64,000 nucleotides of DNA from assembly GCA_036524675.1 (NCBI GenBank), contig DATDBU010000111.1:41578-105577 (forward strand), given 5' to 3'. The notes below the pieces were generated by a model that did not search any database, had not been told where the DNA came from, and saw only the letters and a program-made list of their open reading frames with translations. A program made the position numbers and the translations under genes. Below are positions 16,136-24,270 of the stretch, piece after piece (the first letter of the stretch is position 1; the number at the start of each line of letters is the position of its first letter). This DNA is from DATDAW01 sp036524675 (lineage in GTDB: Bacteria; Verrucomicrobiota; Verrucomicrobiia; Chthoniobacterales; DASVRZ01).

Positions 16136-17236
16136 GTGAAGAAAATCGCCGTCGTCGGTGCGGGTCCAGCCGGTTTGCGCGCTGCGGAAGTTCTCGCAGA
16201 AGCCGGTAGTTGTTCCGTGACCGTTTTCGATCAACGACCTTCCGCCGGCCGAAAATTCCTGATTGCCGGACGTGGCGGGCTGAACCTGACGCATTCAGAA
16301 CCACTGGAAAAATTCATGACGCGGTATAGCTCAGGGCCCTGGGAGCGAATGCTGCGAGTTTTCGGACCGGAAAATTTACGCGCCTGGGCGGGTGCGCTGG
16401 GCGCGGAAACGTTCGTGGGAACGAGCGGACGCGTTTTTCCGATGGAGAAACAAGCGGCCCGTTTATTGCGGCGATGGGTCGCGAAACTGCGCGAGCTTGG
16501 TGTGGTTTTTCACGTCAAAAACCAACTCGAAGCAATTTACGTAGGCCAACGGATCGGTTTGCAGATCGATGGAATCTGGCACGATTTTGATGTCGCAATT
16601 CTTGCCTTGGGCGGTGCTTCCTGGCCGGAAACGGGCTCAGACGGTTTGTGGCCCGAGATTTTAGCCGCGCACGGGATCAAAATTGCACCCTGGCAACCGG
16701 CCAATTGCGGCTGGGAAGTCGAGTGGCCGTCGGATTTTCTCGAAAAATTCGACGGCGTGCCGCTGAAAAATCTGGCCGTGACTGCCGACGGTCACCGTGT
16801 TCGCGGCGAATTGTTGATTACTAAATACGGTCTCGAAGGTGGCGCGTTGTATCAGCTCGGATCGTGGCTGCGTGCCATGGAAAAACCGCTGGTCGAAATC
16901 GATTTTCGCCCGGATTCCACGCGCCCCGTCCGCATTGGAAGACTTCCGTCCGCCATTCGGTGGCTTCTCGAAAATCGCGCGGGCTTGGCGGACGTGCATT
17001 CGTTTCCGCTGCCGCTGCGAGGTCCGCGTCCCATCGCAGAGGCCATTTCCAGCGCCGGGGGTGTCGCATGGGAGGAACTGGACGACGCACTCCAGTTGAA
17101 AAAGCTTCCCGGCGTGTTCGTTTGTGGCGAAATGATCGACTGGGAAGCTCCGACAGGTGGCTACCTGCTTCAAGGCTGCTTCACAACCGCGACGATGGCT
17201 GCGCGGGGCGTGGTTGAATCCTGCTGTGTTTCGTAA
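16136..17236 (+). CDS. NAD(P)/FAD-dependent flavoprotein (HI0933/TIGR03862-like)
   Basis: A ~366-residue flavoprotein of the HI0933/BaiN group. The FAD-binding motif is IAVVGAGPAGLRAAEVLAEAG. The second family signature is RKFLIAGRGGLNLTHSEP, and the C terminus has GVFVCGEMIDWEAPTGGYLL. The middle holds VAILALGGASWPETGSDG. GTG at 16136 is preferred because it leads directly into the dinucleotide strand (VKKIAVVGAG); the frame is open further upstream but overlaps the NlpC gene. Biological role not established; members are predicted oxidoreductases without a known substrate in most species. Confidence 0.88.
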   Translation: MKKIAVVGAGPAGLRAAEVLAEAGSCSVTVFDQRPSAGRKFLIAGRGGLNLTHSEPLEKFMTRYSSGPWERMLRVFGPENLRAWAGALGAETFVGTSGRVFPMEKQAARLLRRWVAKLRELGVVFHVKNQLEAIYVGQRIGLQIDGIWHDFDVAILALGGASWPETGSDGLWPEILAAHGIKIAPWQPANCGWEVEWPSDFLEKFDGVPLKNLAVTADGHRVRGELLITKYGLEGGALYQLGSWLRAMEKPLVEIDFRPDSTRPVRIGRLPSAIRWLLENRAGLADVHSFPLPLRGPRPIAEAISSAGGVAWEELDDALQLKKLPGVFVCGEMIDWEAPTGGYLLQGCFTTATMAARGVVESCCVS

Positions 17237-17299
17237 GTCGGCAGGGTGATTTTCGACGAACCACGGTTTTGGAGGGTACCTCGGGAGAAGAAAGCGCCT

Positions 17300-19348
17300 T
17301 TACGCAGCGCTGGCGGCCGCTTCGTTTCCTGTCAGAAGTTCCTCTGCCGCAGCCAATTGCCGTTCGTTGCCAAGCAGCAACACGTTGTCTCCCGCCAGCA
17401 ACTCTTCATCCGGACCGGGATTCACTACGTTGCTGCCGCTCCGCTCGATGCCGACAATGCTGGCGCCGGTTTTGGAGCGCAGATTGAGTTCGACGATTAA
17501 TTTCCCCACCGCAGAGGAGTCAGGGTGCAGTCCGATCGTCCTCAGCGTGGCCTCGCGCAATAGCGGCGGCAACGCGGCAACGTCTCCATGATGACGGGCC
17601 GGTGGCGGCTGCGACAGTGTCGCCTGAAGGGCTCCCTGCGCTTTCGCGTGCAGTTGGATAAAGCTTCGACGCAACAAAACCGTCGCTCCAATCAACACGG
17701 CTGCCAACACCAGGAGGACATTCCACGTCGGCAAAATCGCTGAACTCAACAGAAGGATGCAAAGGAACAATCCCACGCAGCCAGCCGCAAAAACGATGGT
17801 CGAGACTACCGCCCGCAGCGGGGCAGTGTTGGCCCCTGCAGCGCCGCGTTTGACGCTGATTTCCGCGAGCAACATGCACAACGCCTGCCACTTGCGCACG
17901 ATGGCGATCAACATCGGCAAAGACAGGACCATCGCACTGAGCCAGAGAATTGCATGCATACCTTTGACGCCTCCAGGCACCGTGGACCACCAATTCATCG
18001 CCGGTCGTTTCAGAAAAACGGCAGCAATGAATACGGCGGTCACGAGCAATAGATTCAACCCGATCTGCCAGGACCATTTGCGGATCAGTTTCAATGCCAT
18101 ACTTCCTTTGCGCTCGTCAGCGACTTGTCCAATCCATCGAGTATAAGCCTCGAGGTAGCCTATCAACGGACCGGGTGCGGCGCGATCGAACCAGCTCACG
18201 ACCGAGTCCGAACTCCGGACGAGATACGGCGTGAACAATGTCGTAAACGCCGAGACCGCAACTGCCAGCGGATACATAAACTCACTCGTCACACCCTTTT
18301 GCAGGCCAAGCGCTGCGATGATGAATGAAAATTCGCCGATCTGCGCCAGGCCCATTCCGACCCGTAGAGACGAGCGCATATCGTTGCCGGCGACAAAGGC
18401 GCCCGTTGCGCACGTGAGCACTTTTCCTGCGACCACGACGGCTGTTATGATCAGGATCGGCAGCCAGTATTTTACGAGTAGACCCGGATTGATCAGTAGA
18501 CCGATGGAAACGAAAAAAACGGCGCTGAATAAATCCCGCACCGGTTGCATGAGTAATTCGATCTTCGCGATTTGCCGTGCTTCGGCGATGATCGCCCCGA
18601 TAAGGAACGCTCCAAGCGCGACGCTGTATCCAAGACGCACGGTTATCAGGGAAACGCCAAAACAGAGAGCGATGACGGTCACCAACAGCATTTCGTTGCT
18701 CTTGAATCTGGCAACGTAGTTCAACAGGCGCGGCACGGCGATCAGCCCGGAGACCAGTAACACGACCAGGAAAGCGCTCAGCTTGACAACCGTCATGCCG
18801 ATATCGACTGCATCCAGCGTTCCCGTCGTCGCGAAACCGGAAAGAAGCGCGATCATCACGATGGCGAGGATATCTTCGACGATCAGAATCCCAAAAATCA
18901 GCTCGGCGAATTTCTCCTTGGTTTTACCCAATTCCTCCAGGGCCTTGATGATGATCGTCGTGGATGAAATGGACAGGATTGCTCCGAGAAAAACGCTGTC
19001 CATTTTGTTCCAGCCAAACAGACGGCCAAGCTCGTAGCCGGCGAAAATCATTAGCAGGATCTCAAACGCCGCCGCGACGAACGCCGTCGCGCCGACTTCG
19101 CGGAGTTTGCGGAGACTAAACTCCAACCCCAGCGAGAACATCAGGAAGACGACGCCCAATTCGGAAAGAGTCTCGATGGTTTCCGGATCGTGAATAAACG
19201 GGAACGGAGGTGTATGCGGCCCGATGATGACGCCTGCTAGAATGTAACCGAGCACAACAGGCTGTTTCAGGCGGCGAAACAGGATCGTCACGAGTCCTGC
19301 GACGATCATAACGACAGCCAGATCCTGAAGAAAGGTGATGTGGTGCAT
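17300..19348 (-). CDS. Kef-type monovalent cation:proton antiporter with RCK_C domain
   Basis: A 682-residue CPA2-family transporter. Residues ~1-385 are the Na+/H+ exchanger domain with many helices; typical segments are LGYILAGVIIGPHTPP, LGAILSISSTTIIIKALEELG and LIFGILIVEDILAIVMIALLSG, the latter with the functional Glu-Asp pair. Residues ~430-560 add further helices of no known domain. Residues ~595-675 form an RCK_C/TrkA_C ligand-binding domain (GKLIVELNLRSKTGASIVGI...GDNVLLLGNERQL). The RCK_N nucleotide-binding domain present in KefB/C is absent. It probably exports K+ or Na+ in exchange for H+ at the inner membrane, gated by a cytoplasmic ligand. Confidence 0.92.
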   Translation of the reverse strand: MHHITFLQDLAVVMIVAGLVTILFRRLKQPVVLGYILAGVIIGPHTPPFPFIHDPETIETLSELGVVFLMFSLGLEFSLRKLREVGATAFVAAAFEILLMIFAGYELGRLFGWNKMDSVFLGAILSISSTTIIIKALEELGKTKEKFAELIFGILIVEDILAIVMIALLSGFATTGTLDAVDIGMTVVKLSAFLVVLLVSGLIAVPRLLNYVARFKSNEMLLVTVIALCFGVSLITVRLGYSVALGAFLIGAIIAEARQIAKIELLMQPVRDLFSAVFFVSIGLLINPGLLVKYWLPILIITAVVVAGKVLTCATGAFVAGNDMRSSLRVGMGLAQIGEFSFIIAALGLQKGVTSEFMYPLAVAVSAFTTLFTPYLVRSSDSVVSWFDRAAPGPLIGYLEAYTRWIGQVADERKGSMALKLIRKWSWQIGLNLLLVTAVFIAAVFLKRPAMNWWSTVPGGVKGMHAILWLSAMVLSLPMLIAIVRKWQALCMLLAEISVKRGAAGANTAPLRAVVSTIVFAAGCVGLFLCILLLSSAILPTWNVLLVLAAVLIGATVLLRRSFIQLHAKAQGALQATLSQPPPARHHGDVAALPPLLREATLRTIGLHPDSSAVGKLIVELNLRSKTGASIVGIERSGSNVVNPGPDEELLAGDNVLLLGNERQLAAAEELLTGNEAAASAA

Positions 19349-19429
19349 CCGGCGAAAAATTTACCTCAGGCACACCTTCGACGTCGCGCTTTTATTCCGG
19401 TCTCCGCCTTTTATTCTCAACGTAATCCC

Positions 19430-19861
19430 ATGAAAAAACTGGTCCTTGCCTGCGTCCTGATCGCTGCCGTTTATGCACTAACCAGGTTTGATTTTCGCAA
19501 CGAAGCCGTTGTCCGGTCAGGTGCTGGGAGCAGTCAGACATTGGTCGAGGCGATTGAGCATCGCCGAAGCAATGTCGTTGTTGAGGGACAAGGTGTTGTC
19601 ACAAAAATTCTGCCTGACGATAACAATGGCAGTCGCCATCAGCGCTTTATTCTCCGACTGCCCACGGGAGGGACTGTGCTGATTGCCCATAACATTGATC
19701 TTGCTCCCAAAATCCAATCGCTTCGAACGGGCGATACCGTTTCGTTTGAAGGCGAATACAAATGGAATCCGAAGGGCGGCCTCATTCACTGGACTCACCG
19801 CGACCCGGAAGGCCGCCACCCCGGTGGCTGGCTGAAACATGGCGGTGAGACATTCCAGTAA
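19430..19861 (+). CDS. DUF3465 domain protein, exported
   Basis: A 143-residue protein with an N-terminal signal-anchor (KKLVLACVLIAAVYALTRF) and a small OB-like domain: VVVEGQGVVTKILPDDNNGS, HQRFILRLPTGGTVLIAHNI, GDTVSFEGEYKWNPKGGLIH and WTHRDPEGRHPGGWLKH. These are the DUF3465 hallmarks, including the His-Trp-Thr-His run. Predicted periplasmic; function unknown, though the fold resembles nucleic-acid or metal-binding OB domains. ATG at 19430 is chosen over an upstream in-frame ATG lying in the divergent spacer with the antiporter gene. Confidence 0.78.
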   Translation: MKKLVLACVLIAAVYALTRFDFRNEAVVRSGAGSSQTLVEAIEHRRSNVVVEGQGVVTKILPDDNNGSRHQRFILRLPTGGTVLIAHNIDLAPKIQSLRTGDTVSFEGEYKWNPKGGLIHWTHRDPEGRHPGGWLKHGGETFQ

Positions 19862-19895
19862 CCGCAGGGCCTCGTCCATTCGCTTATTCGCCTTT

Positions 19896-19921
19896 CGTCA
19901 TTCGTCATTCGTCATTCGTCA
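19896..19921. repeat. (CGTCATT)x3 heptamer array reaching the pilD stop codon
   Basis: Three exact CGTCATT units (19896-19916) are followed by a partial unit CGTCA whose complement supplies the TGA stop of the prepilin peptidase gene on the minus strand (19919-19921). It belongs to the same heptamer family as 11426-11503 and 27068-27225. Confidence 0.85.
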
Positions 19922-21013
19922 CCTCCGCATCAGCCCCAAATACCAGCCGACCAGTTCCGGCCCCGCAAAAATCCACAGGACTGCTCCGGCAGTGAGGTAC
20001 GGGCCGAAGGGAATTTTTGCGGACCATTCGCGTTTGCCTACAAGGATGGAACCGATGCCGATAACGGAACCGAATACCGCTGCAACAGGCACAACGAAGA
20101 GAACGGCTTTCCATCCGAGGAATGCGCCGATGGTCGCGATAAACTTAACATCGCCGAAACCCATCGCCTCGCGCGGAATGACGATCTCTCGCACGACTCC
20201 CGTGACTTCGTCCACTTCCGCGAGCGGCCACATTCGGCCGCCGGCTTCCAATCGATCGTGAAAAAAAACGAGTTCTGTTTGAGCCAACGTTTTGCGGTTC
20301 ACGGAGGCGCTTTCCACCGTCAACATAAGCCGATCCTTGGGACGAAAGAAAAGGTCTGCCCACGGAAATGAATCCCCATTCACCGTCAACACCGGCTGGT
20401 CGTCTCTTTCAACGATGCGAAATGGTTGCGGCCGGGGAAAGACAATTTTCTTCTTTCCGAAAGCCAGTTTCCCCAGTTCCACCACGCCCCAGAGCAGAAC
20501 AAATCCGGCAGCCGCTCCCAAAGCTGACCATCCGAGCGCCTTCCAATGGGATTCCGCCTGCATCATCACGGGCAGCCCTGCGCTCAACAACATCCCGGCG
20601 ACCGTTCCACCGATCGTTATTTCATCGGGAATGATGTAAAAATCGAAATCAATAAATGTTGCCACAATGAGGAGCGACACGAAGACCCAATACGGGAGCC
20701 ACAAGGCCGGCGGGCAGCGAACAAAGACTGCCAGAAATAGGGACGCGGTCAGAAATTCCACGGCCAGATACCGTGGCGAAATTTTGGCTCCACAATAGGC
20801 GCATTTCCCGCGCAACCATAACCAGCTCACGAGCGGAAGGTTGTGGCGCCATTCGATCGGCTTGTTGCATGATGGGCAAAATGACCGCCTGGGTTGGTGC
20901 ACCGACATTTCCCTGGGCATGCGGTAAATGCATACGTTGAGGAAGGACCCAATACAGGCGCCTAGAATAAACGAAAACACGGCGAACAATCCAAAATGCC
21001 AGGGAGAAATCAC
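19919..21013 (-). CDS. pilD: Prepilin peptidase / type IV leader peptidase
   Basis: A 364-residue A24-family inner-membrane aspartyl protease that cleaves, and usually N-methylates, type IV prepilins and type II secretion pseudopilins. The N terminus is GACIGSFLNVCIYRMPREMS. A two-CxxC zinc site is present at C46/C49 and C71/C74. Catalytic aspartates lie in ATFIDFDFYIIPDE (D122 or D124) and GFGDVKF (D288). An inserted, mostly polar loop of about 90 residues (~190-280) separates the helices carrying the two catalytic motifs; most PilD proteins lack it. GTG at 21013 is the first in-frame start before the first helix. No pilin genes are in the window. Confidence 0.95.
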   Translation of the reverse strand: MISPWHFGLFAVFSFILGACIGSFLNVCIYRMPREMSVHQPRRSFCPSCNKPIEWRHNLPLVSWLWLRGKCAYCGAKISPRYLAVEFLTASLFLAVFVRCPPALWLPYWVFVSLLIVATFIDFDFYIIPDEITIGGTVAGMLLSAGLPVMMQAESHWKALGWSALGAAAGFVLLWGVVELGKLAFGKKKIVFPRPQPFRIVERDDQPVLTVNGDSFPWADLFFRPKDRLMLTVESASVNRKTLAQTELVFFHDRLEAGGRMWPLAEVDEVTGVVREIVIPREAMGFGDVKFIATIGAFLGWKAVLFVVPVAAVFGSVIGIGSILVGKREWSAKIPFGPYLTAGAVLWIFAGPELVGWYLGLMRR

Positions 21014-21054
21014 GCCGGAGGAGTGAACGCTCCCGGTTGGCTGGAGTCGAGTCT

Positions 21055-21198
21055 TTAGACATTTTCGTCAACACGGAATGGGCATTCCTCGCGCATGCCT
21101 TCAATGGAGCCAAAACGGAATTCTTTCGCCCGTTCTTCCTTTGTCAACTTTCCGCTGGCGTTCCGATTAAAATTGCGCTTTGGTCCACACCCCGCCAA
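21055..21198 (-). CDS. Candidate 47-residue small protein upstream of pilD
   Basis: From TTG at 21198 a short frame gives MAGCGPKRNFNRNASGKL and continues with KEERAKEFRFGSIEGMREE and CPFRVDENV before TAA at 21055. The composition (Lys/Glu-rich, one Cys near each end) looks protein-like. It lies in the leader between pilD and hisG and runs antisense to the hisG promoter region. No Shine-Dalgarno sequence is evident and I do not recognise a family. It may be chance. Confidence 0.28.
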   Translation of the reverse strand: MAGCGPKRNFNRNASGKLTKEERAKEFRFGSIEGMREECPFRVDENV

Positions 21199-21214
21199 AC
21201 GCGGTTTACACGGA

Positions 21215-22099
21215 ATGTCCGATCCCAAACAACATCTCAAAATTGGTTTGCCCTCCGGCAGTTTGCAGGAGGCCACTCTGGATTTGTTCGAAAAAGCCGG
21301 GTTTTCCATCACTGTCTCAAAGCGGAGCTACCGTCCCGCAATCGATGATCCCGAGATCATTATCCGCCTGCTTCGCGCGCAGGAAATCAGCCGCTACGTC
21401 GAAGACGGATTTCTCGACTGCGGACTTACGGGACGGGATTGGACCGAAGAAAACGGCTCCGACGTCGATGTTATCTGTTCGCTGCCGTATTCGAAGGCCA
21501 CGGCAAATCCCACACGCTGGGTGCTTGCGGTTCCGGAAAGCTCACCCATTCACACCGTGCAGGATCTCGAGGGCAAACGCATCGCCACGGAAGCGGTAGG
21601 GCTGACAAAAAAATTCCTCACGAAACACGGCGTCACCGCCCACGTCGAATTCAGTTGGGGCGCGACCGAAGTCAAAGTGCCCGATCTCGTGGACGCCATC
21701 GTCGACATTACCGAGACAGGATCGTCTTTGCGGGCCAACAAGCTGCGCATTCTCGAGACGCTGACCGAGTCCTTTCCACAGATCATCGCCAACAAATCGG
21801 CCATGCTCGATCCGTGGAAGAAGGCGAAACTAGAGCGTGTTGTCCTCTTGCTTCGGGGCGCGCTCAACGCTCGTGACAAAGTCGGCCTAAAGATGAATAT
21901 CGCGGAAAATCAGTTGAAAAATCTACTTACCGCTCTACCCTCGCTCAGAAATCCGACGGTCTCGCATTTGGCGCAGTCAGACTGGGTGGCTGTGGAGACC
22001 GTAATCGACGAAAAAGTCGTTCGCGAAATCATTCCGCAGCTCAAGGCTCTGGGCGCGGAGGGGATCATCGAATATTCCCTGAACAAGCTGGTTTACTAA
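21215..22099 (+). CDS. hisG: ATP phosphoribosyltransferase (long form)
   Basis: First enzyme of histidine biosynthesis: ATP + PRPP gives N1-(5-phosphoribosyl)-ATP. The 294-residue length and C-terminal ACT-like domain (VSHLAQSDWVAVETVIDEKV...GAEGIIEYSLNKLVY) mark the HisZ-independent, histidine-inhibited long form. The catalytic domain shows LKIGLPSGSLQEATLDLFEKAG, the GLTGRDW loop, and the PRPP-binding segment VPDLVDAIVDITETGSSLRAN. ATG at 21215 is fixed by the LKIGLPSGSL start. No other his genes are adjacent, so the histidine genes are scattered in this organism. Confidence 0.96.
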   Translation: MSDPKQHLKIGLPSGSLQEATLDLFEKAGFSITVSKRSYRPAIDDPEIIIRLLRAQEISRYVEDGFLDCGLTGRDWTEENGSDVDVICSLPYSKATANPTRWVLAVPESSPIHTVQDLEGKRIATEAVGLTKKFLTKHGVTAHVEFSWGATEVKVPDLVDAIVDITETGSSLRANKLRILETLTESFPQIIANKSAMLDPWKKAKLERVVLLLRGALNARDKVGLKMNIAENQLKNLLTALPSLRNPTVSHLAQSDWVAVETVIDEKVVREIIPQLKALGAEGIIEYSLNKLVY

Positions 22100-22168
22100 C
22101 CTGAACCGGCTTTTGCAGCCCCAAATACAATCAAATATTTAGCAGACATCAGACACAATTAACCTCGT

Positions 22169-22273
22169 ATGGGTTCACTCAAAAAAAGAAGAAAAGCCAA
22201 GATCGCAAAGCATAAGCGCCGGAAACGCATGAAAGAGAACCGGCACAAGAAGCGTTTGCGCTACAAGTCCTAG
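22169..22273 (+). CDS. AURKAIP1/COX24 (mS38-like) domain mini-protein
   Basis: A 34-residue, extremely basic ORF, MGSLKKRRKAKIAKHKRRKR followed by MKENRHKKRLRYKS and TAG. It matches the AURKAIP1/COX24 C-terminal motif (KKRRxKIxKHKRRKRxxxxRHKKR) known from the mitochondrial small-subunit protein mS38 and from mini-proteins of Bacteroidota and Verrucomicrobiota. Family knowledge suggests it sits in the small ribosomal subunit. It lies 69 bp after hisG and just before a TPR gene. Short and easily missed by gene callers. Confidence 0.87.
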   Translation: MGSLKKRRKAKIAKHKRRKRMKENRHKKRLRYKS

Positions 22274-22399
22274 GCGGTAAACTATGGTCTCATGACCATT
22301 TCTAACCGCGGAACGCCGGCCACATCTCAAGGCGCTCCCGGTGTCGGACCATTCCGACCACACGCTTTCGTTACGCCACGTCATCCTGCCCCGTCCACG

Positions 22400-24205
22400 A
22401 TGTTCCGGACGCAATTGCAGGCCGCCATTTTCGTTGCCGCTGGACTCGCGTTCAGCGGCTTTTGGTGTTTCCCCGGGAGTGTATCGTCGGCCCTCGCGGA
22501 TAACGCCCAACAGCCACGGAGAAACACGGGGGTTGGCGATGTGACGCTCAGTTTTCAGGCTGAAAAAGCAAAGCCTGACTTGGTTCTTTCAAAGGACCGC
22601 GAACACGCAGCCGATGCGCTGGCGAGTTTCGTGCGGGGGCTCATGAACGAGGATGATGGCAACATCAACGGCGCGCTTGAAGCTTACGAGAAAGTTCTTT
22701 CGCTGGATCCCAGCGGAGTCGACCCCAAACTTGCCGCTCGCGTTGCGTCCGAATATGCCCGGCGTGGTGACGTCGCTGAAGGCATCGGTCTGCTCAAAGA
22801 CATCATCAAAGCGCAGCCCAAGGAACCGCTTCCGTATGTGACGGCTGCGTTTTTGTATCTCAGGCAGCTCAACAAACCTGATCTCGCTGAAAAATACGCC
22901 CGGCAGGCCGTCCAAGTTGCGCCTTATGACTTGCGTTCGCTGCAGGCGCTTTTTTCTGTACTCGACGCGAAAGGGGACACGATCCTGGCTGAAAAAGCGC
23001 TCGACGAAGCGGCCAAACTCGACAGCGAAGACCCAGATTTCTGGTTCGGACTCGGAGATTTGTATTTGCGAATTTATGCTCGGGATAACACCGAGGACCG
23101 GATGACGGGTTCCGAGCGCGCGAAGGTGGGGGCGATCTACCAGAAAGCACTCGCCCAAGGCGAAAACAGCCCGGTTGTGCTTAGCCGGGTCGCAGATTTC
23201 TATAGTAAAACGGGGGACATCCAGACCGCCATCCCGCTGTATTTAAAAGCCATCGCCGAAAACAGCGGTGCTTCGGAAACCTTGCAAACGGATGTGCGGG
23301 AACGGCTAGCACAAGTCTTCCTTAACCAGGGCAAACGCAAGGAAGCCATCGAAATGCTGGAAGGCCTGGTTAAACTCAACCCGTTAAAAACAGAAGCTTA
23401 CCTCCTGTTGGGCGAGATTTACGAAAGTTCGAAAGATTACGAGTCCGCCCTCGCAAATTTTCAGCAGGCATTGCTTACCAAGCAAAACGACCCACGGACG
23501 TATCTCTTGGTCGCGCGCACCGCCTTGCGTCTGAAACGTCCGTTTGACGCAGTCAAGACCTTGATCGATGCGCGCAGCCGGTTCGCCTCGCCGGAAATCA
23601 CGACGTGGCTCGCCATTGCATACAGCCAGGCCGACAAGTTGCAGGAATCCCTCACAACATTTGAGGAAGCCATTCAGGAGTCGAAAAATTACGACCAGGA
23701 CATCCTCAACTCGAATTTTTACCTTAGTTACGCGGAGACTGCCCAGAAGGCTGGCCTTTACGAAAAGACGGTGTCACTCATTCGAAAATCCATCGACATG
23801 GATCCTTCGAACGCGCATCAGGGTCAGAATTTTCTCGGCTATTTCTGGGTGGACCGCGGCGAAAACCTCGAAGAAGGCGCACAGTTGATCCGAAAAGCAC
23901 TCTCTGCGGAGCCCGACAATGGCGCCTACATCGATAGTCTTGGTTGGTATTACTACAAAAAAGGGAACTATGACGCAGCGCTGAAGGAACTGCTCCGGGC
24001 CACAGAGCATTTACCCGAGGAAGATGCCGTCGTGTACGAACATATCGGCGACACCTACCTCAAAAAGAATCAGCTTCCCGAGGCTCTCGACTACTGGCAA
24101 AGGGCGCTTCGCCTCGACCCGAACAACAAAACCATCGCTGGCAAGATCGAGGCCCATAACGAGAAGGTGACGGTAAACAAACCCGCGCCTAGTGGTAAAA
24201 AGTGA
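22400..24205 (+). CDS. Exported TPR-repeat protein
   Basis: A ~601-residue protein (ATG 22400; 36 more in-frame codons exist upstream). An N-terminal hydrophobic segment (LQAAIFVAAGLAFSGFWCF) is a likely signal peptide with cleavage near SSALA. The remainder consists of tetratricopeptide-like repeats: NGALEAYEKVLSLDPSG near the start, PLYLKAIAENSGASE, AIEMLEGLVKLNPLKTEAY, SALANFQQALLTKQNDPRTY, DAALKELLRATEHLPEEDAV, and LDYWQRALRLDPNNKTI at the end. It is likely a periplasmic or outer-membrane-facing scaffold. The C terminus is Lys/Pro-rich. Family members often support secretion, polysaccharide export or lipoprotein assembly; nothing here chooses among these. Confidence 0.85.
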   Translation: MFRTQLQAAIFVAAGLAFSGFWCFPGSVSSALADNAQQPRRNTGVGDVTLSFQAEKAKPDLVLSKDREHAADALASFVRGLMNEDDGNINGALEAYEKVLSLDPSGVDPKLAARVASEYARRGDVAEGIGLLKDIIKAQPKEPLPYVTAAFLYLRQLNKPDLAEKYARQAVQVAPYDLRSLQALFSVLDAKGDTILAEKALDEAAKLDSEDPDFWFGLGDLYLRIYARDNTEDRMTGSERAKVGAIYQKALAQGENSPVVLSRVADFYSKTGDIQTAIPLYLKAIAENSGASETLQTDVRERLAQVFLNQGKRKEAIEMLEGLVKLNPLKTEAYLLLGEIYESSKDYESALANFQQALLTKQNDPRTYLLVARTALRLKRPFDAVKTLIDARSRFASPEITTWLAIAYSQADKLQESLTTFEEAIQESKNYDQDILNSNFYLSYAETAQKAGLYEKTVSLIRKSIDMDPSNAHQGQNFLGYFWVDRGENLEEGAQLIRKALSAEPDNGAYIDSLGWYYYKKGNYDAALKELLRATEHLPEEDAVVYEHIGDTYLKKNQLPEALDYWQRALRLDPNNKTIAGKIEAHNEKVTVNKPAPSGKK

Positions 24206-24270
24206 CGCAGCGCTGATCCGCTCTTCGCCTCTTAGACTGGAGATGGGAGATCGTGAGGTTGGCTGATTTT

